A stretch of 64,000 bases of DNA from a candidate division KSB1 bacterium (GTDB lineage: Bacteria > Zhuqueibacterota > Zhuqueibacteria > Zhuqueibacterales > Zhuqueibacteraceae). Positions 53,520 through 61,628 of the stretch are shown here, one piece after another (positions within the stretch are counted from its first letter, which is position 1; every line of letters begins with the position of its first letter). Where the stretch lies: positions 1 through 64,000 of the forward strand of contig JAPDQB010000022.1 in assembly GCA_034506175.1 (NCBI GenBank), in the 5' to 3' direction. Both the position numbers and the translations under genes were made by a program. The notes under the pieces were generated by a model. It saw only the letters and a program-made list of their open reading frames with translations, was not told the origin of the DNA and did no database searches.

Positions 53520-55310
53520 TCAAGTTGGTGCCTTGCGCGGCGCCAACTCAAAGTATCGTATCAAGCCCAGGACATCGATCAATCCGTATCCCCACTTCGA
53601 ATCAAAAATATTGGCGGATTGATTGGGGATTTTGCTGTTTTCGCGCAAACGGGCTTTAATGGTTTCCGGATCGAGATGCGGATCCCGTTCCAGCATCAGC
53701 GCGACCAGACCGGTGACGAACGGCGCGGCCATGCTGGTTCCAGCCATGACGCGATAGCCCGGAGCGACGACATAAGCCGGTGAAACGGTGGAGTCCGCGG
53801 AAAGAGCGGAAGCGATCATCGCCCCCGGCGCCGCAATGTCAGGTTTTTGGATGCCATTGCGAAGCGGGCCTTCACTACTAAAATCCGAAATTTCATTCAG
53901 CTCCATTCCCATTTCCTGCCACTTCTCATTGCGGTCGCGCCAGCGGGTTTTTGTATTGTACGAAGCAACGGTAATCGCTCTGGCCGCTGCCCCCGGCGAG
54001 CCAATTTTCATCGTGTCTTGCACGCTGCGTCCGATAAACACCACATCGAGCTGCTGGCTGTTATCCAGAGTCCAGACATCGACTTGTCCGTTGTTCACCT
54101 CAACGCCGCGCAAGCGCAAGCGCCAGGTGCCGGGCGTCACGACTTGTTGAAAATTTGGCGAGGGCAAAATTTCAATGAGAAAATTATGGTCACCGTTGAC
54201 GGGATCGACATCCGGCGTGGAAATGCGCACGCGTCCGTCCGGAAGATCGTGAACTTGCACCGAGGAGCCGGCAGAGATGACGCCTTGATAGGGCGTTTGG
54301 AAACCACTGGGGGAGCGCACCGCAAGCTCAAATTTGTCACGGCCGGAATACCAGCCGTTCAAAGCTGCAAAACGCACGGCGTCTTCACCGGCGGAAGGAG
54401 GAACGTGAAAAAGGATGGTACGATTGCCACCTTGGGGAATGGCGATTTGTGCATGAATATTGTCATTGCCTTCGTTACCGGCGGCGCAGCAAACAATCCG
54501 ACCCGGTCCGGATTCGGCGTCGATGATTTGCGACAAGGGATCGGTGCCATCGTGCGGATCGCCATGTCCACCCAAACTCAAATTCACCACCGCCGGCCGC
54601 CCCAGCTCACCGGCCACGCGAAAGATGTAACGCACGGCATCGGCGATATGCGCTTCTTGAAAAGATGATTTGACCACGAGCAACTCCGCGCCGGGCGCGA
54701 CGCCGGAATAGGTGGAGTCTGCGCCGGCCGCAATGCCGGCGACGTGTGTGCCGTGTCCTTGAACGTCGCGCGACACTGTAATTAACGGCCCGGTGAACTC
54801 GGCGCCGTAATCGCCGTCGAACACCCCGGGCCCCGGCAGAGTTTGATCCCAAATGCGCAAAATACGGTTTTTGAAGGCGGGATGCTTCGGATCGATGCCA
54901 CTGTCGACAATACCGATGATGACACCCTTGCCGGTCAAACCCGTTTTGGTGCGAAATTCCGGCACGTGCACGTGCGCCGAGGCGACATCCATGAACGGCT
55001 GCATGTAGCGCGAAGGAATGATGCGATGAATGGCGGGCTCTTCGGACAGTTTGTCCAAATTCGACAGCGGTAGAAAAGCCGTGCGCACCTTGCCGCGCGC
55101 TTGATTGACGCGGATTTGATGCGTTTGAAGATGCTCGAGATTGGCTTGTTCCTCGCAACGAATAAAAACCACGGCGCGCGCCGGTTTCGGGCTGCCCTCT
55201 TCGACAATCAATCCCAGCAGTTTTTTATGCGCCGCCAATCCTGCGGCGCCATGCGCATGATAAGCCTCCAGCGCCACCATCAAGCCCGGGGCAATCTTTT
55301 CATGAATCAT
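53520..55310 (-). CDS. Subtilisin-like S8 serine protease without signal peptide
   Basis: A 596-residue protease. Residues 1-115 are propeptide-like. The catalytic triad is Asp136 (IIGIVDSGID), His186 (QGHGTHVAGIAAG) and Ser near 535 (VMAGTSMAAPFVTGL); the oxyanion Asn is in 'IVCCAAGNEGND'. Between the Asn and Ser lies a beta-rich insert of about 130 residues ('ILFHVPPSAGEDAV' to 'VDVWTLDNSQQLD'), like the jelly-roll insert of clostridial Csp subtilases. No signal peptide or membrane helix is seen, so it should be cytoplasmic or released on lysis. GGAG lies 6-8 bases before the ATG. The small propeptide-like gene follows; cold-shock genes flank both. Confidence 0.92.
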   Translation of the reverse strand: MIHEKIAPGLMVALEAYHAHGAAGLAAHKKLLGLIVEEGSPKPARAVVFIRCEEQANLEHLQTHQIRVNQARGKVRTAFLPLSNLDKLSEEPAIHRIIPSRYMQPFMDVASAHVHVPEFRTKTGLTGKGVIIGIVDSGIDPKHPAFKNRILRIWDQTLPGPGVFDGDYGAEFTGPLITVSRDVQGHGTHVAGIAAGADSTYSGVAPGAELLVVKSSFQEAHIADAVRYIFRVAGELGRPAVVNLSLGGHGDPHDGTDPLSQIIDAESGPGRIVCCAAGNEGNDNIHAQIAIPQGGNRTILFHVPPSAGEDAVRFAALNGWYSGRDKFELAVRSPSGFQTPYQGVISAGSSVQVHDLPDGRVRISTPDVDPVNGDHNFLIEILPSPNFQQVVTPGTWRLRLRGVEVNNGQVDVWTLDNSQQLDVVFIGRSVQDTMKIGSPGAAARAITVASYNTKTRWRDRNEKWQEMGMELNEISDFSSEGPLRNGIQKPDIAAPGAMIASALSADSTVSPAYVVAPGYRVMAGTSMAAPFVTGLVALMLERDPHLDPETIKARLRENSKIPNQSANIFDSKWGYGLIDVLGLIRYFELAPRKAPT

Positions 55311-55424
55311 GTCCGATCTCCGTGATCACCTTCACTAACTCGGTAATACACCTCGCCGTTTTCTAAGCCACACCCCCTAATAATGTATCCATTTTATTTT
55401 TAAAAGCAAGCACGATTTGTGTAA

Positions 55425-55456
55425 CAAAAAACCCCGTCTCGTTGCCGAAGCGGGGT
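55425..55456 (-). terminator. Terminator of the second cold-shock gene
   Basis: ACCCCG/CGGGGT stem (55431-55436 and 55451-55456) with a 14-base loop, followed on the minus strand by TTTTTTG. It lies 23 bases past the stop. Confidence 0.8.
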
Positions 55457-55478
55457 CCTTGTTTCGGAAAAGTTTTGA

Positions 55479-55685
55479 TTACGATGACAACTTCGTCACT
55501 TTCGTGGCTTGCCAACCTTTGGGGCCTTTTTCGACTTCGAATTGCACCTCATCGCCCTCTTGCAATGATTTGTAACCCTCGCCGACGATGGCCTTGTAGT
55601 GGACAAAAACATCCTCGCCATTTTCGCGTGCGATAAAGCCGTACCCCTTGGAGTTGTTGAACCACTTCACTTTTCCCGTCTCCAT
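55479..55685 (-). CDS. Cold-shock protein, CspA family (copy 2)
   Basis: A 68-residue cold-shock domain closely similar to the copy at 52752 (most of the first 60 residues identical; differences such as T5K, A12S, F33Y, and a longer tail KLSS). RNP-1 'KGYGFIAR' and RNP-2 'VFVHYKAI' are present. AAAGGG lies about 9 bases before the ATG. Its leader is only about 45 bases, unlike copy 1, yet carries the same element. Single-gene unit with its own terminator. Confidence 0.96.
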   Translation of the reverse strand: METGKVKWFNNSKGYGFIARENGEDVFVHYKAIVGEGYKSLQEGDEVQFEVEKGPKGWQATKVTKLSS

Positions 55686-55705
55686 AGGAAACGCCCTTTC
55701 TTAAA

Positions 55706-55762
55706 AAAACGGTATACTGTTATTTACGCTCAAAATTTAAAAAGTATATTTTTAAAAAGCAA
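55706..55762 (-). promoter_or_regulatory. Promoter and leader element of cold-shock gene 2
   Basis: Minus strand: -35 TTGCTT (55757-55762), 17-base spacer, weak -10 TAAATT (55734-55739). The leader element 55706-55731 follows directly and ends about 20 bases before the start codon, next to the ribosome binding site. Confidence 0.7.
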
Positions 55763-55773
55763 CGTTTAATTTT

Positions 55774-57279
55774 TTATAGACCGGCAAAAAATTTCACGGA
55801 TGAAACAGTTAAATCAAACAGCGGTGCCCAGTACGCGCCCAGTAAAACAGTGGGGATGGCCAGGGCCGCCAGCAAAATCAGCGCGGCCGGTGAAACGGCG
55901 AGACGAGTCAGTGGCATGTCGGCGGCTTCCAAATACATCGCTTTGAAAATGCGCGCGTAATAAAACAGCGAGACCACGGTGTTGATGACGGCGACAATCG
56001 CGAGCCAGACGTATTGCTCTCCACCGCGGACCAGCGCTGCAAGCAGGTAGAATTTCCCGATAAAGCCAATCGTCACCGGCAAACCGGTCAAGGAAAACAG
56101 AAAAATCGTCATCGCCGCCGCGACCGCCGGGGCGCGAAAACCAAGGCCGCGATAATCCTCGAGGCGCTCGCTTTTGATCAAATCCTGGCAAATGATGACC
56201 ACGAGAAAGGCGCCGAGGTTCATCAAATAATAGGCGGCGAGATAAAACATCGTGGCATAAATGCCCTCACGTGTGAGCAGGACGGTTCCCATCAGCGCGT
56301 AACCGGCGTGCGCAATGCTCGAATAAGCGAGAAGACGTTTGAGATTATTTTGTTTGATGGCGATCAAGTTGCCGAGCGTCATCGTTGCCGCAGAGATCAC
56401 GGCAAGAAGCTGCGGCCAGTTGATATCCGCCGCCGGGTACCAAATCGCGCCGTCTTCAGTGGTCGAAAGCGCGGTGTTGAAAAAACGAATCAACAAGGCG
56501 AAGCCTGCAGCTTTGGGGCCGACACTGAAAAAGGCCGTGACCGGCGTCGGCGCGCCCTCGTAAACATCCGGCGCCCAAAAATGAAACGGCACCGAAGCGA
56601 TTTTGTAACCAAAGCCCGCAAGGATCAACAGCACGGAAACAAACAACGTCAAGGAATCCGGCTGAGACGTGGCCAAAATCCTGGAGATTTCGACGATGTT
56701 CAACGAGCCGGTCAATCCGTACAGCAGCGAAAAACCGTACAGCATCAAGCCGGAGGAAAACGCGCCGTAGATCGTATATTTCAATCCAGCCTCGCTCGAA
56801 CGCTTGACGGTTTTCAAATAGCACGCCAACGCGAACGAGGAGATGCTCACCGTCTCAATCGAAATAAAAATCGTCAGCAAATTGGTGGCGGAGGCCATCC
56901 AAAACATGCCAAGTGTCGTCGCCGTGATCAAAATGAAATACTCGCCAACATTGCGCCCGGCCAGCTCCAGCGATGACATGGAGAGAAACACCACCATCAC
57001 CATGCCGCCGAGAAAAAGTATCTTGAAGAACCACGAGAACGGATCGACCGCCATCATGTTGTTGAACAGGCCCTTCGGCTCCAGCGAAGCTTGCGCAAAA
57101 ACAGCAATGAGGGCGATGACACTCCCGATCAGCGCGATGATGCCGAGCCACGGTGTTTTCTCGCGCTTGATCAGGATGTCGACAATCATCAGCACCAGCA
57201 TCAGGCCGAGGAGAATGAACTCCGGGATGAAATAGCTTAAACTCGCGATATTATTCTGCAAGCTTGCCGTGAAATCCAT
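55774..57279 (-). CDS. nuoN: NADH-quinone oxidoreductase subunit N
   Basis: A 501-residue antiporter-like proton-pumping subunit of respiratory complex I with about 14 membrane helices. Seen: 'YFIPEFILLGLMLVLMIVDI', 'YFILITATTLGMFWMASA', 'FISIETVSISSFALA' with the key Glu, 'KYTIYGAFSSGLMLYG' (lysine of the proton path), 'SVPFHFWAPDVYEGAPTPVTAFF', 'NLKRLLAYSSIAHAGYALMG' and 'LFSLTGLPVTIGFIGKFYLL'. GGAG lies 6 bases before the ATG. Normally directly after nuoM; here a DNA methylase gene lies between them. Confidence 0.96.
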   Translation of the reverse strand: MDFTASLQNNIASLSYFIPEFILLGLMLVLMIVDILIKREKTPWLGIIALIGSVIALIAVFAQASLEPKGLFNNMMAVDPFSWFFKILFLGGMVMVVFLSMSSLELAGRNVGEYFILITATTLGMFWMASATNLLTIFISIETVSISSFALACYLKTVKRSSEAGLKYTIYGAFSSGLMLYGFSLLYGLTGSLNIVEISRILATSQPDSLTLFVSVLLILAGFGYKIASVPFHFWAPDVYEGAPTPVTAFFSVGPKAAGFALLIRFFNTALSTTEDGAIWYPAADINWPQLLAVISAATMTLGNLIAIKQNNLKRLLAYSSIAHAGYALMGTVLLTREGIYATMFYLAAYYLMNLGAFLVVIICQDLIKSERLEDYRGLGFRAPAVAAAMTIFLFSLTGLPVTIGFIGKFYLLAALVRGGEQYVWLAIVAVINTVVSLFYYARIFKAMYLEAADMPLTRLAVSPAALILLAALAIPTVLLGAYWAPLFDLTVSSVKFFAGL

Positions 57280-57308
57280 GTTGCACTCCGTTTATTTTAG
57301 AATCTGCC

Positions 57309-59903
57309 TCAACGCCGGCTTTTTGCTTTTTCGAGACGTAATTTGGCGGCATCAACAACCGCGCGATAAACTTCCACCTGTTCGGCTTCGGTAAGCGCCA
57401 AAATTTCCCTCAAAACGATGTGATCAAGCTCCCGGCGGTCGGGCTTGACTTTGTCCAATGAAACTTCTTCCGACGAAGACGCGCCGATTTCGTCAAAAAT
57501 CGAGCCGACTTCTCTTCGCCCCAGGCGGCTCAACGCATGGGCCAGCCGGTTGCGCGTCGAAGCCGAAACCGCCGGCGGCTGAATCACCAAAGTTTGCTTC
57601 GCTTCCTCCACGGTGGCTTCGATGGCGCCAAGCCCCATGATCGATCTTTGAAATTCCAGATACATTGCCACAAAGGTTGAATTTAAAACTGCCGCAATGA
57701 ACTCGCCATCGTTTGCTTGCGGATAAACGTGATAAAACCGCTGATTGGCAAGAACGTTCCCGCTGGCCAAATAGTGGCGATGATAAACGTCGAACGCTTT
57801 TTGCCAGAGCAGGCGCGACGGCTCGAGACTGGAAAGCTGATACCATTTCTGCCGTGACGAACAGGTTCTGGTTTCAGCCGGAACCAGTGTTCGGTTTTTT
57901 CCCATTTGATATGCCTTTTTCTCACCATGCCGAAGGTATTTCGCGATGAGCTTGCCCTTGATGTTTTCTTTTGTCTCATTAACGATGACGGCAAAATCCC
58001 GAATGGATTGCACGTCGATGAAAATATTTTTGTAGTTTTCGGGATTGCGAATCACGGGCTGAAGAAACTCCTTTTCAACCAGCCAGCGCGTACCGTCGCC
58101 GCTTTGAATCAGCCTGAGATCGGCAAGCTTTCCTTCATAACCCATCCGGCTGGACAGTTGCCTGATTTCTTTCGTGCTCGTTGAGTCGGTCACATCGGTA
58201 ACATAGAACCACGGATCGGCGCCGGTCGTAAAGCCGCGGCGAATTTGGGCGACTTCTCCGAGCGGGGCAAGCTTATCCTTTCCCTTTGCCAGAATTTTAA
58301 AAAAAATTTCCGGGGCGCGCAGATATTTTCCCCATTTTGTGCCGACATATTTCCGGCTCACAGAATCTGTCCCCTCCTCGCGCAGCTCTTTTTGGCTTTT
58401 GGGAAAAATCCGCCAACATTCGCTTTCGCCAAAATCCGCCTGCGCCAGGATGTCCCTTTTCAGCCGGTCGATGGCGTTGAATCTGGCGACCTGTTTTTCC
58501 CAGCCGTCTCGAGCCGGCGGGATCCAGCAGCGCAAGGGTTTTTTGAGATAAACAAAGCGAACCGCATTGGCCTCACGCCTTTGCCGATTGCTGCATTTTT
58601 GCAGAATGACAATGCAGGTGTTGACGCCGGCTTCGGCAAACCACCGCTCGACTTGCGAGGCGATGATGGCGACGATCTTGTAATGATCGAGAAAAAACTC
58701 TTGCAGGCCTTTGCCATAATCAACGTCGAGCCATGAATCCGAAACGACAAAGCCGAAGAAACCGCCTTCTTTCAAAAATTTGGCGCCGTGAACAAAAAAA
58801 TAGGCGTGAATGCCGGCGCGTTTGCCGATTGCCGCCATTTTTTGACGGCGAAAATAAACCGCCTTGTCGATCAAATTTTCCTTATAAGCCGCCGCGGTGG
58901 AAGAAATTTTATTCATCTCCTCCTGCCGGGTGTACGGCGGATTTCCCACCACGGCATCGAACCAGCGCGGAAGCGCTGCTTCTTCCGCTTGCACGTTTTT
59001 TCTTTTTTTATGATCAAGCGCTTCGTCTGCGCCGGCGCGCCAATCGAAAAAATCCTGCTGAATGATGTTCGGCTGATTTGGGGCGGCTTTCAGGTCATTG
59101 ATCGCCAGATTGATTTTCGCCAGGTGTGCCGGAAACGGGGCGATTTCGCTGCCCCACAAGGTCGCCAAAATTTTCTCATGCGGCAAGCGTCGATTCAGCA
59201 TCTTCTTGTGCTGATAGGCGCGCACGAGAAACATGCCGGCGCCGCAGGCGGGGTCGAGAATCGCGGCATCTTCATGTTCAACGCAGAACCGCAGAATCAA
59301 ATCAACCACCTCCGGGCTGGTGAAATACTGGCCGAAATCGTGCCGCGCGTCCGATGGAATCAAACGCTCAAACACTCTGCCGATCACGTCATATCCGAGC
59401 CTGGAAAAATCGTATGTTTTAAAAACTCCGGATGCGGCTTCAATTTCCTTTACGATCGCCATCGCGCGGGTTTTTGGAAAAGCGATTTTTTCGATAAAAT
59501 CGGCGGTGTAAAGGGCCTCGTAATCAATTTTCAAAACCTGCTTGAAATAATTCCGCAGGGTTGACCGCAGTCTTTTGAAATCATCGGGAAAGGCAAATGC
59601 CGCGAGCGCACGAGATTCTTTCGCGCGCAGCAGATGAGAAAAAAGAATCTTGTTGATGAGCAGATAAGCCGTGCATTTGGCGGCATAATCGAAATCAGCG
59701 GGTCGCCGCCGGAATTTGCGCTTTTGCTTGGCAAACCAACCGGCCAATTTCCCGGCGAAAATCGGGTTTTCGCGGGTTTGTTCTTTTAGAATGCTTCGAT
59801 AAAAATCCGCCAGGGTGTTTATTTTTTCCTGAAGTCGGGCCACTAAAAATTCATCTGTTGCTGGTTGCGGAGCGGATGTAATTTCAAAGTGACTCATCTT
59901 CAT
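57309..59903 (-). CDS. N6-adenine DNA methylase with target-recognition region
   Basis: An 864-residue class I methyltransferase expected to methylate adenine in DNA. The N-terminal 150 residues are helical. The catalytic part has 'HDFGQYFTSPEVVDLIL', SAM-binding 'AILDPACGAGMFLVRAY', 'LWGSEIAPFPAHLAKINLAI' and catalytic 'FDAVVGNPPYTRQEEMNK'. A TaqI-like or Eco57I-like specificity region follows ('LGEVAQIRRGFTTGADPWFYVTD', 'LLWQKAFDVYHRHYLASGNV'). No nuclease motif is obvious and no restriction gene is adjacent, so it may be an orphan methylase. It sits between nuoM (41 bases) and nuoN (29 bases) on the same strand. Confidence 0.88.
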   Translation of the reverse strand: MKMSHFEITSAPQPATDEFLVARLQEKINTLADFYRSILKEQTRENPIFAGKLAGWFAKQKRKFRRRPADFDYAAKCTAYLLINKILFSHLLRAKESRALAAFAFPDDFKRLRSTLRNYFKQVLKIDYEALYTADFIEKIAFPKTRAMAIVKEIEAASGVFKTYDFSRLGYDVIGRVFERLIPSDARHDFGQYFTSPEVVDLILRFCVEHEDAAILDPACGAGMFLVRAYQHKKMLNRRLPHEKILATLWGSEIAPFPAHLAKINLAINDLKAAPNQPNIIQQDFFDWRAGADEALDHKKRKNVQAEEAALPRWFDAVVGNPPYTRQEEMNKISSTAAAYKENLIDKAVYFRRQKMAAIGKRAGIHAYFFVHGAKFLKEGGFFGFVVSDSWLDVDYGKGLQEFFLDHYKIVAIIASQVERWFAEAGVNTCIVILQKCSNRQRREANAVRFVYLKKPLRCWIPPARDGWEKQVARFNAIDRLKRDILAQADFGESECWRIFPKSQKELREEGTDSVSRKYVGTKWGKYLRAPEIFFKILAKGKDKLAPLGEVAQIRRGFTTGADPWFYVTDVTDSTSTKEIRQLSSRMGYEGKLADLRLIQSGDGTRWLVEKEFLQPVIRNPENYKNIFIDVQSIRDFAVIVNETKENIKGKLIAKYLRHGEKKAYQMGKNRTLVPAETRTCSSRQKWYQLSSLEPSRLLWQKAFDVYHRHYLASGNVLANQRFYHVYPQANDGEFIAAVLNSTFVAMYLEFQRSIMGLGAIEATVEEAKQTLVIQPPAVSASTRNRLAHALSRLGRREVGSIFDEIGASSSEEVSLDKVKPDRRELDHIVLREILALTEAEQVEVYRAVVDAAKLRLEKAKSRR

Positions 59904-59944
59904 TCCAAAAAATTCCTGCGCGTAAAGGCGCTGCTACGAAAATT

Positions 59945-61489
59945 TTATCGCATTCCCCACAACGCCGGGGCTTCTTTCATGACGACAACGAGATTGTTCA
60001 TCGTCACTTCGAGCAAGTTCAACACCGGCGCCGGGTAAATGCCAAGGGCGATGACGATGAGCGCCAGCGGCACGAGGGTGAACAGCTCGCGGCCGTTGAT
60101 TTCCGGCAGCGTGGCATACTTGGAATTTAATTGTCCCAGGAACATGCGCTGCAAAGTCCACAGCATGTAGCCGGCGACGAGCACGATGCCGAGGGTGGCG
60201 ATGATCGTGTAAACCTTTAAATTGAAGGTCGTCGAGCTGAAGGCGCCGAGGAAGCTGAATGCTTCGCTGATGAAACTGGAGAGGCCGGGCAAGCCGAGAT
60301 TGGCGAAAAACGCAACAGTGACGATGCCGGTGTAGATCGGCATTTGCTGCGCCAACCCGCCGAAGCCATCGATGTCGCGATGATGGGCGCGGTCGTAAAT
60401 GACGCCGACGAGCAAGAAGAGCATGGCGGTGACGGTGCCGTGATTGAACATTTGCAGCACCGCGCCGTTCATGCCGAGCGGCGTCAAGCCGGCCATGCCC
60501 AACATGACGACGCCCATGTGGCCAATTGAGGAATAGGCGACGAGCTTTTTCAAATCTTTTTGCGCCATGGCGCAGAGCGCGCCGTACACGATGTTGATGA
60601 CGGCGATGATGACAAAGCCGTAGGCAAACGGTTTGTACATCATGGCATCGGGCAGAATCGGATAGCTGATCCGGAGCAAACCGTAAGTTCCCATCTTCAA
60701 GAGAACGCCGGCCAGAATGACGCTGATCGGCGTCGGCGCTTCGACGTGGGCGTCAGGCAGCCAGGTATGGAAGGGGAACGCGGGAATTTTAATGGCGAAA
60801 CCGATGTACAACGCCGCGAAAACGAGCAGGCGGACGTTGAACTGGCTGAGCAAACCTTGATGCAGGGTTTGATCCATCATGTGCAGCATGTTGAACGTAT
60901 GGCCGCCGGTGACCGGGTCTTTCACATTGAAATAGAAAACCAGCATGGCAACCAGCATGAGCACGGAGCCCAGCAAGGTGTAGAGGAAAAATTTGATCGC
61001 GGCATATTCGCGGCGGGGGCCGCCCCAAATGCCGATGAGAAAATACATCGGCAGCAGCATGACTTCCCAAAAAATGTAGAAGAGGAAGAAATCCAACGCG
61101 CAGAAGACGCCCATCATGCCGGCGTCGAGCAGCAGAAAGAGCGCAAAATAACCTTTGACGGCTTTTTGAATGCCCCACGAGGCAAAGATACAAAGAAACG
61201 AGAGCAGGGCCGTCAACAACACCATGGACACCGAGAGGCCGTCGATACCAACAAAATATTCGATATTGTAAGACGGTATCCACTTGGCCTGCTCGACCAT
61301 TTGCATCGTCGCGGTGTTGCGGTCGAATTTGATGAAAATGTAAATCGCCAGCACGACCTGCAGGCCGGTGAACACGGCGGAAATCGCGCGAATGATGCCG
61401 GTTTGTTTTTCATGGCGCGGCACGAGCAGCACCAACACCGCGCCGATGATCGGCAGGAAGATAATCCAACTGAGAACGTTTGAGATCAT
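59945..61489 (-). CDS. nuoM: NADH-quinone oxidoreductase subunit M
   Basis: A 514-residue antiporter-like membrane subunit of complex I. Seen: 'LSWIIFLPIIGAVLVLLVP', 'EYFVGIDGLSVSMVLLTALLSFL', 'FYIFWEVMLLPMYFLIGIWGG' with the conserved Glu, 'YAAIKFFLYTLLGSVLMLVAML' (Lys), 'IKIPAFPFHTWLPDAHVEAPTP', 'DLKKLVAYSSIGHMGVVMLG' and 'NHGTVTAMLFLLVGVIYDR'. About 14 helices. Upstream lies nuoL after a 139-base gap that contains a long inverted repeat. Confidence 0.97.
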   Translation of the reverse strand: MISNVLSWIIFLPIIGAVLVLLVPRHEKQTGIIRAISAVFTGLQVVLAIYIFIKFDRNTATMQMVEQAKWIPSYNIEYFVGIDGLSVSMVLLTALLSFLCIFASWGIQKAVKGYFALFLLLDAGMMGVFCALDFFLFYIFWEVMLLPMYFLIGIWGGPRREYAAIKFFLYTLLGSVLMLVAMLVFYFNVKDPVTGGHTFNMLHMMDQTLHQGLLSQFNVRLLVFAALYIGFAIKIPAFPFHTWLPDAHVEAPTPISVILAGVLLKMGTYGLLRISYPILPDAMMYKPFAYGFVIIAVINIVYGALCAMAQKDLKKLVAYSSIGHMGVVMLGMAGLTPLGMNGAVLQMFNHGTVTAMLFLLVGVIYDRAHHRDIDGFGGLAQQMPIYTGIVTVAFFANLGLPGLSSFISEAFSFLGAFSSTTFNLKVYTIIATLGIVLVAGYMLWTLQRMFLGQLNSKYATLPEINGRELFTLVPLALIVIALGIYPAPVLNLLEVTMNNLVVVMKEAPALWGMR

Positions 61490-61544
61490 TTCTCCCTCGG
61501 GATAATTTTGATTGCGGCAAAAAGTATCGAAAACATTTTCCCAG

Positions 61545-61601
61545 CGGATAGAAACAACGCAACCGATGATGAGCTTTTATCCGTTGCGTCGTTTCTATCC
61601 G
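61545..61601. repeat. 19-bp inverted repeat between nuoL and nuoM
   Basis: Arms 61545-61563 and 61583-61601 pair at 18 of 19 positions with a 19-base loop. On the plus strand a T-rich run follows; on the minus strand (the direction of nuo transcription) it does not. It could be a mobile palindrome or an RNA-processing or attenuation site inside the operon. Confidence 0.75.
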
Positions 61602-61628
61602 TTGGGGGTTTTTATTTTTAAATCTGCA

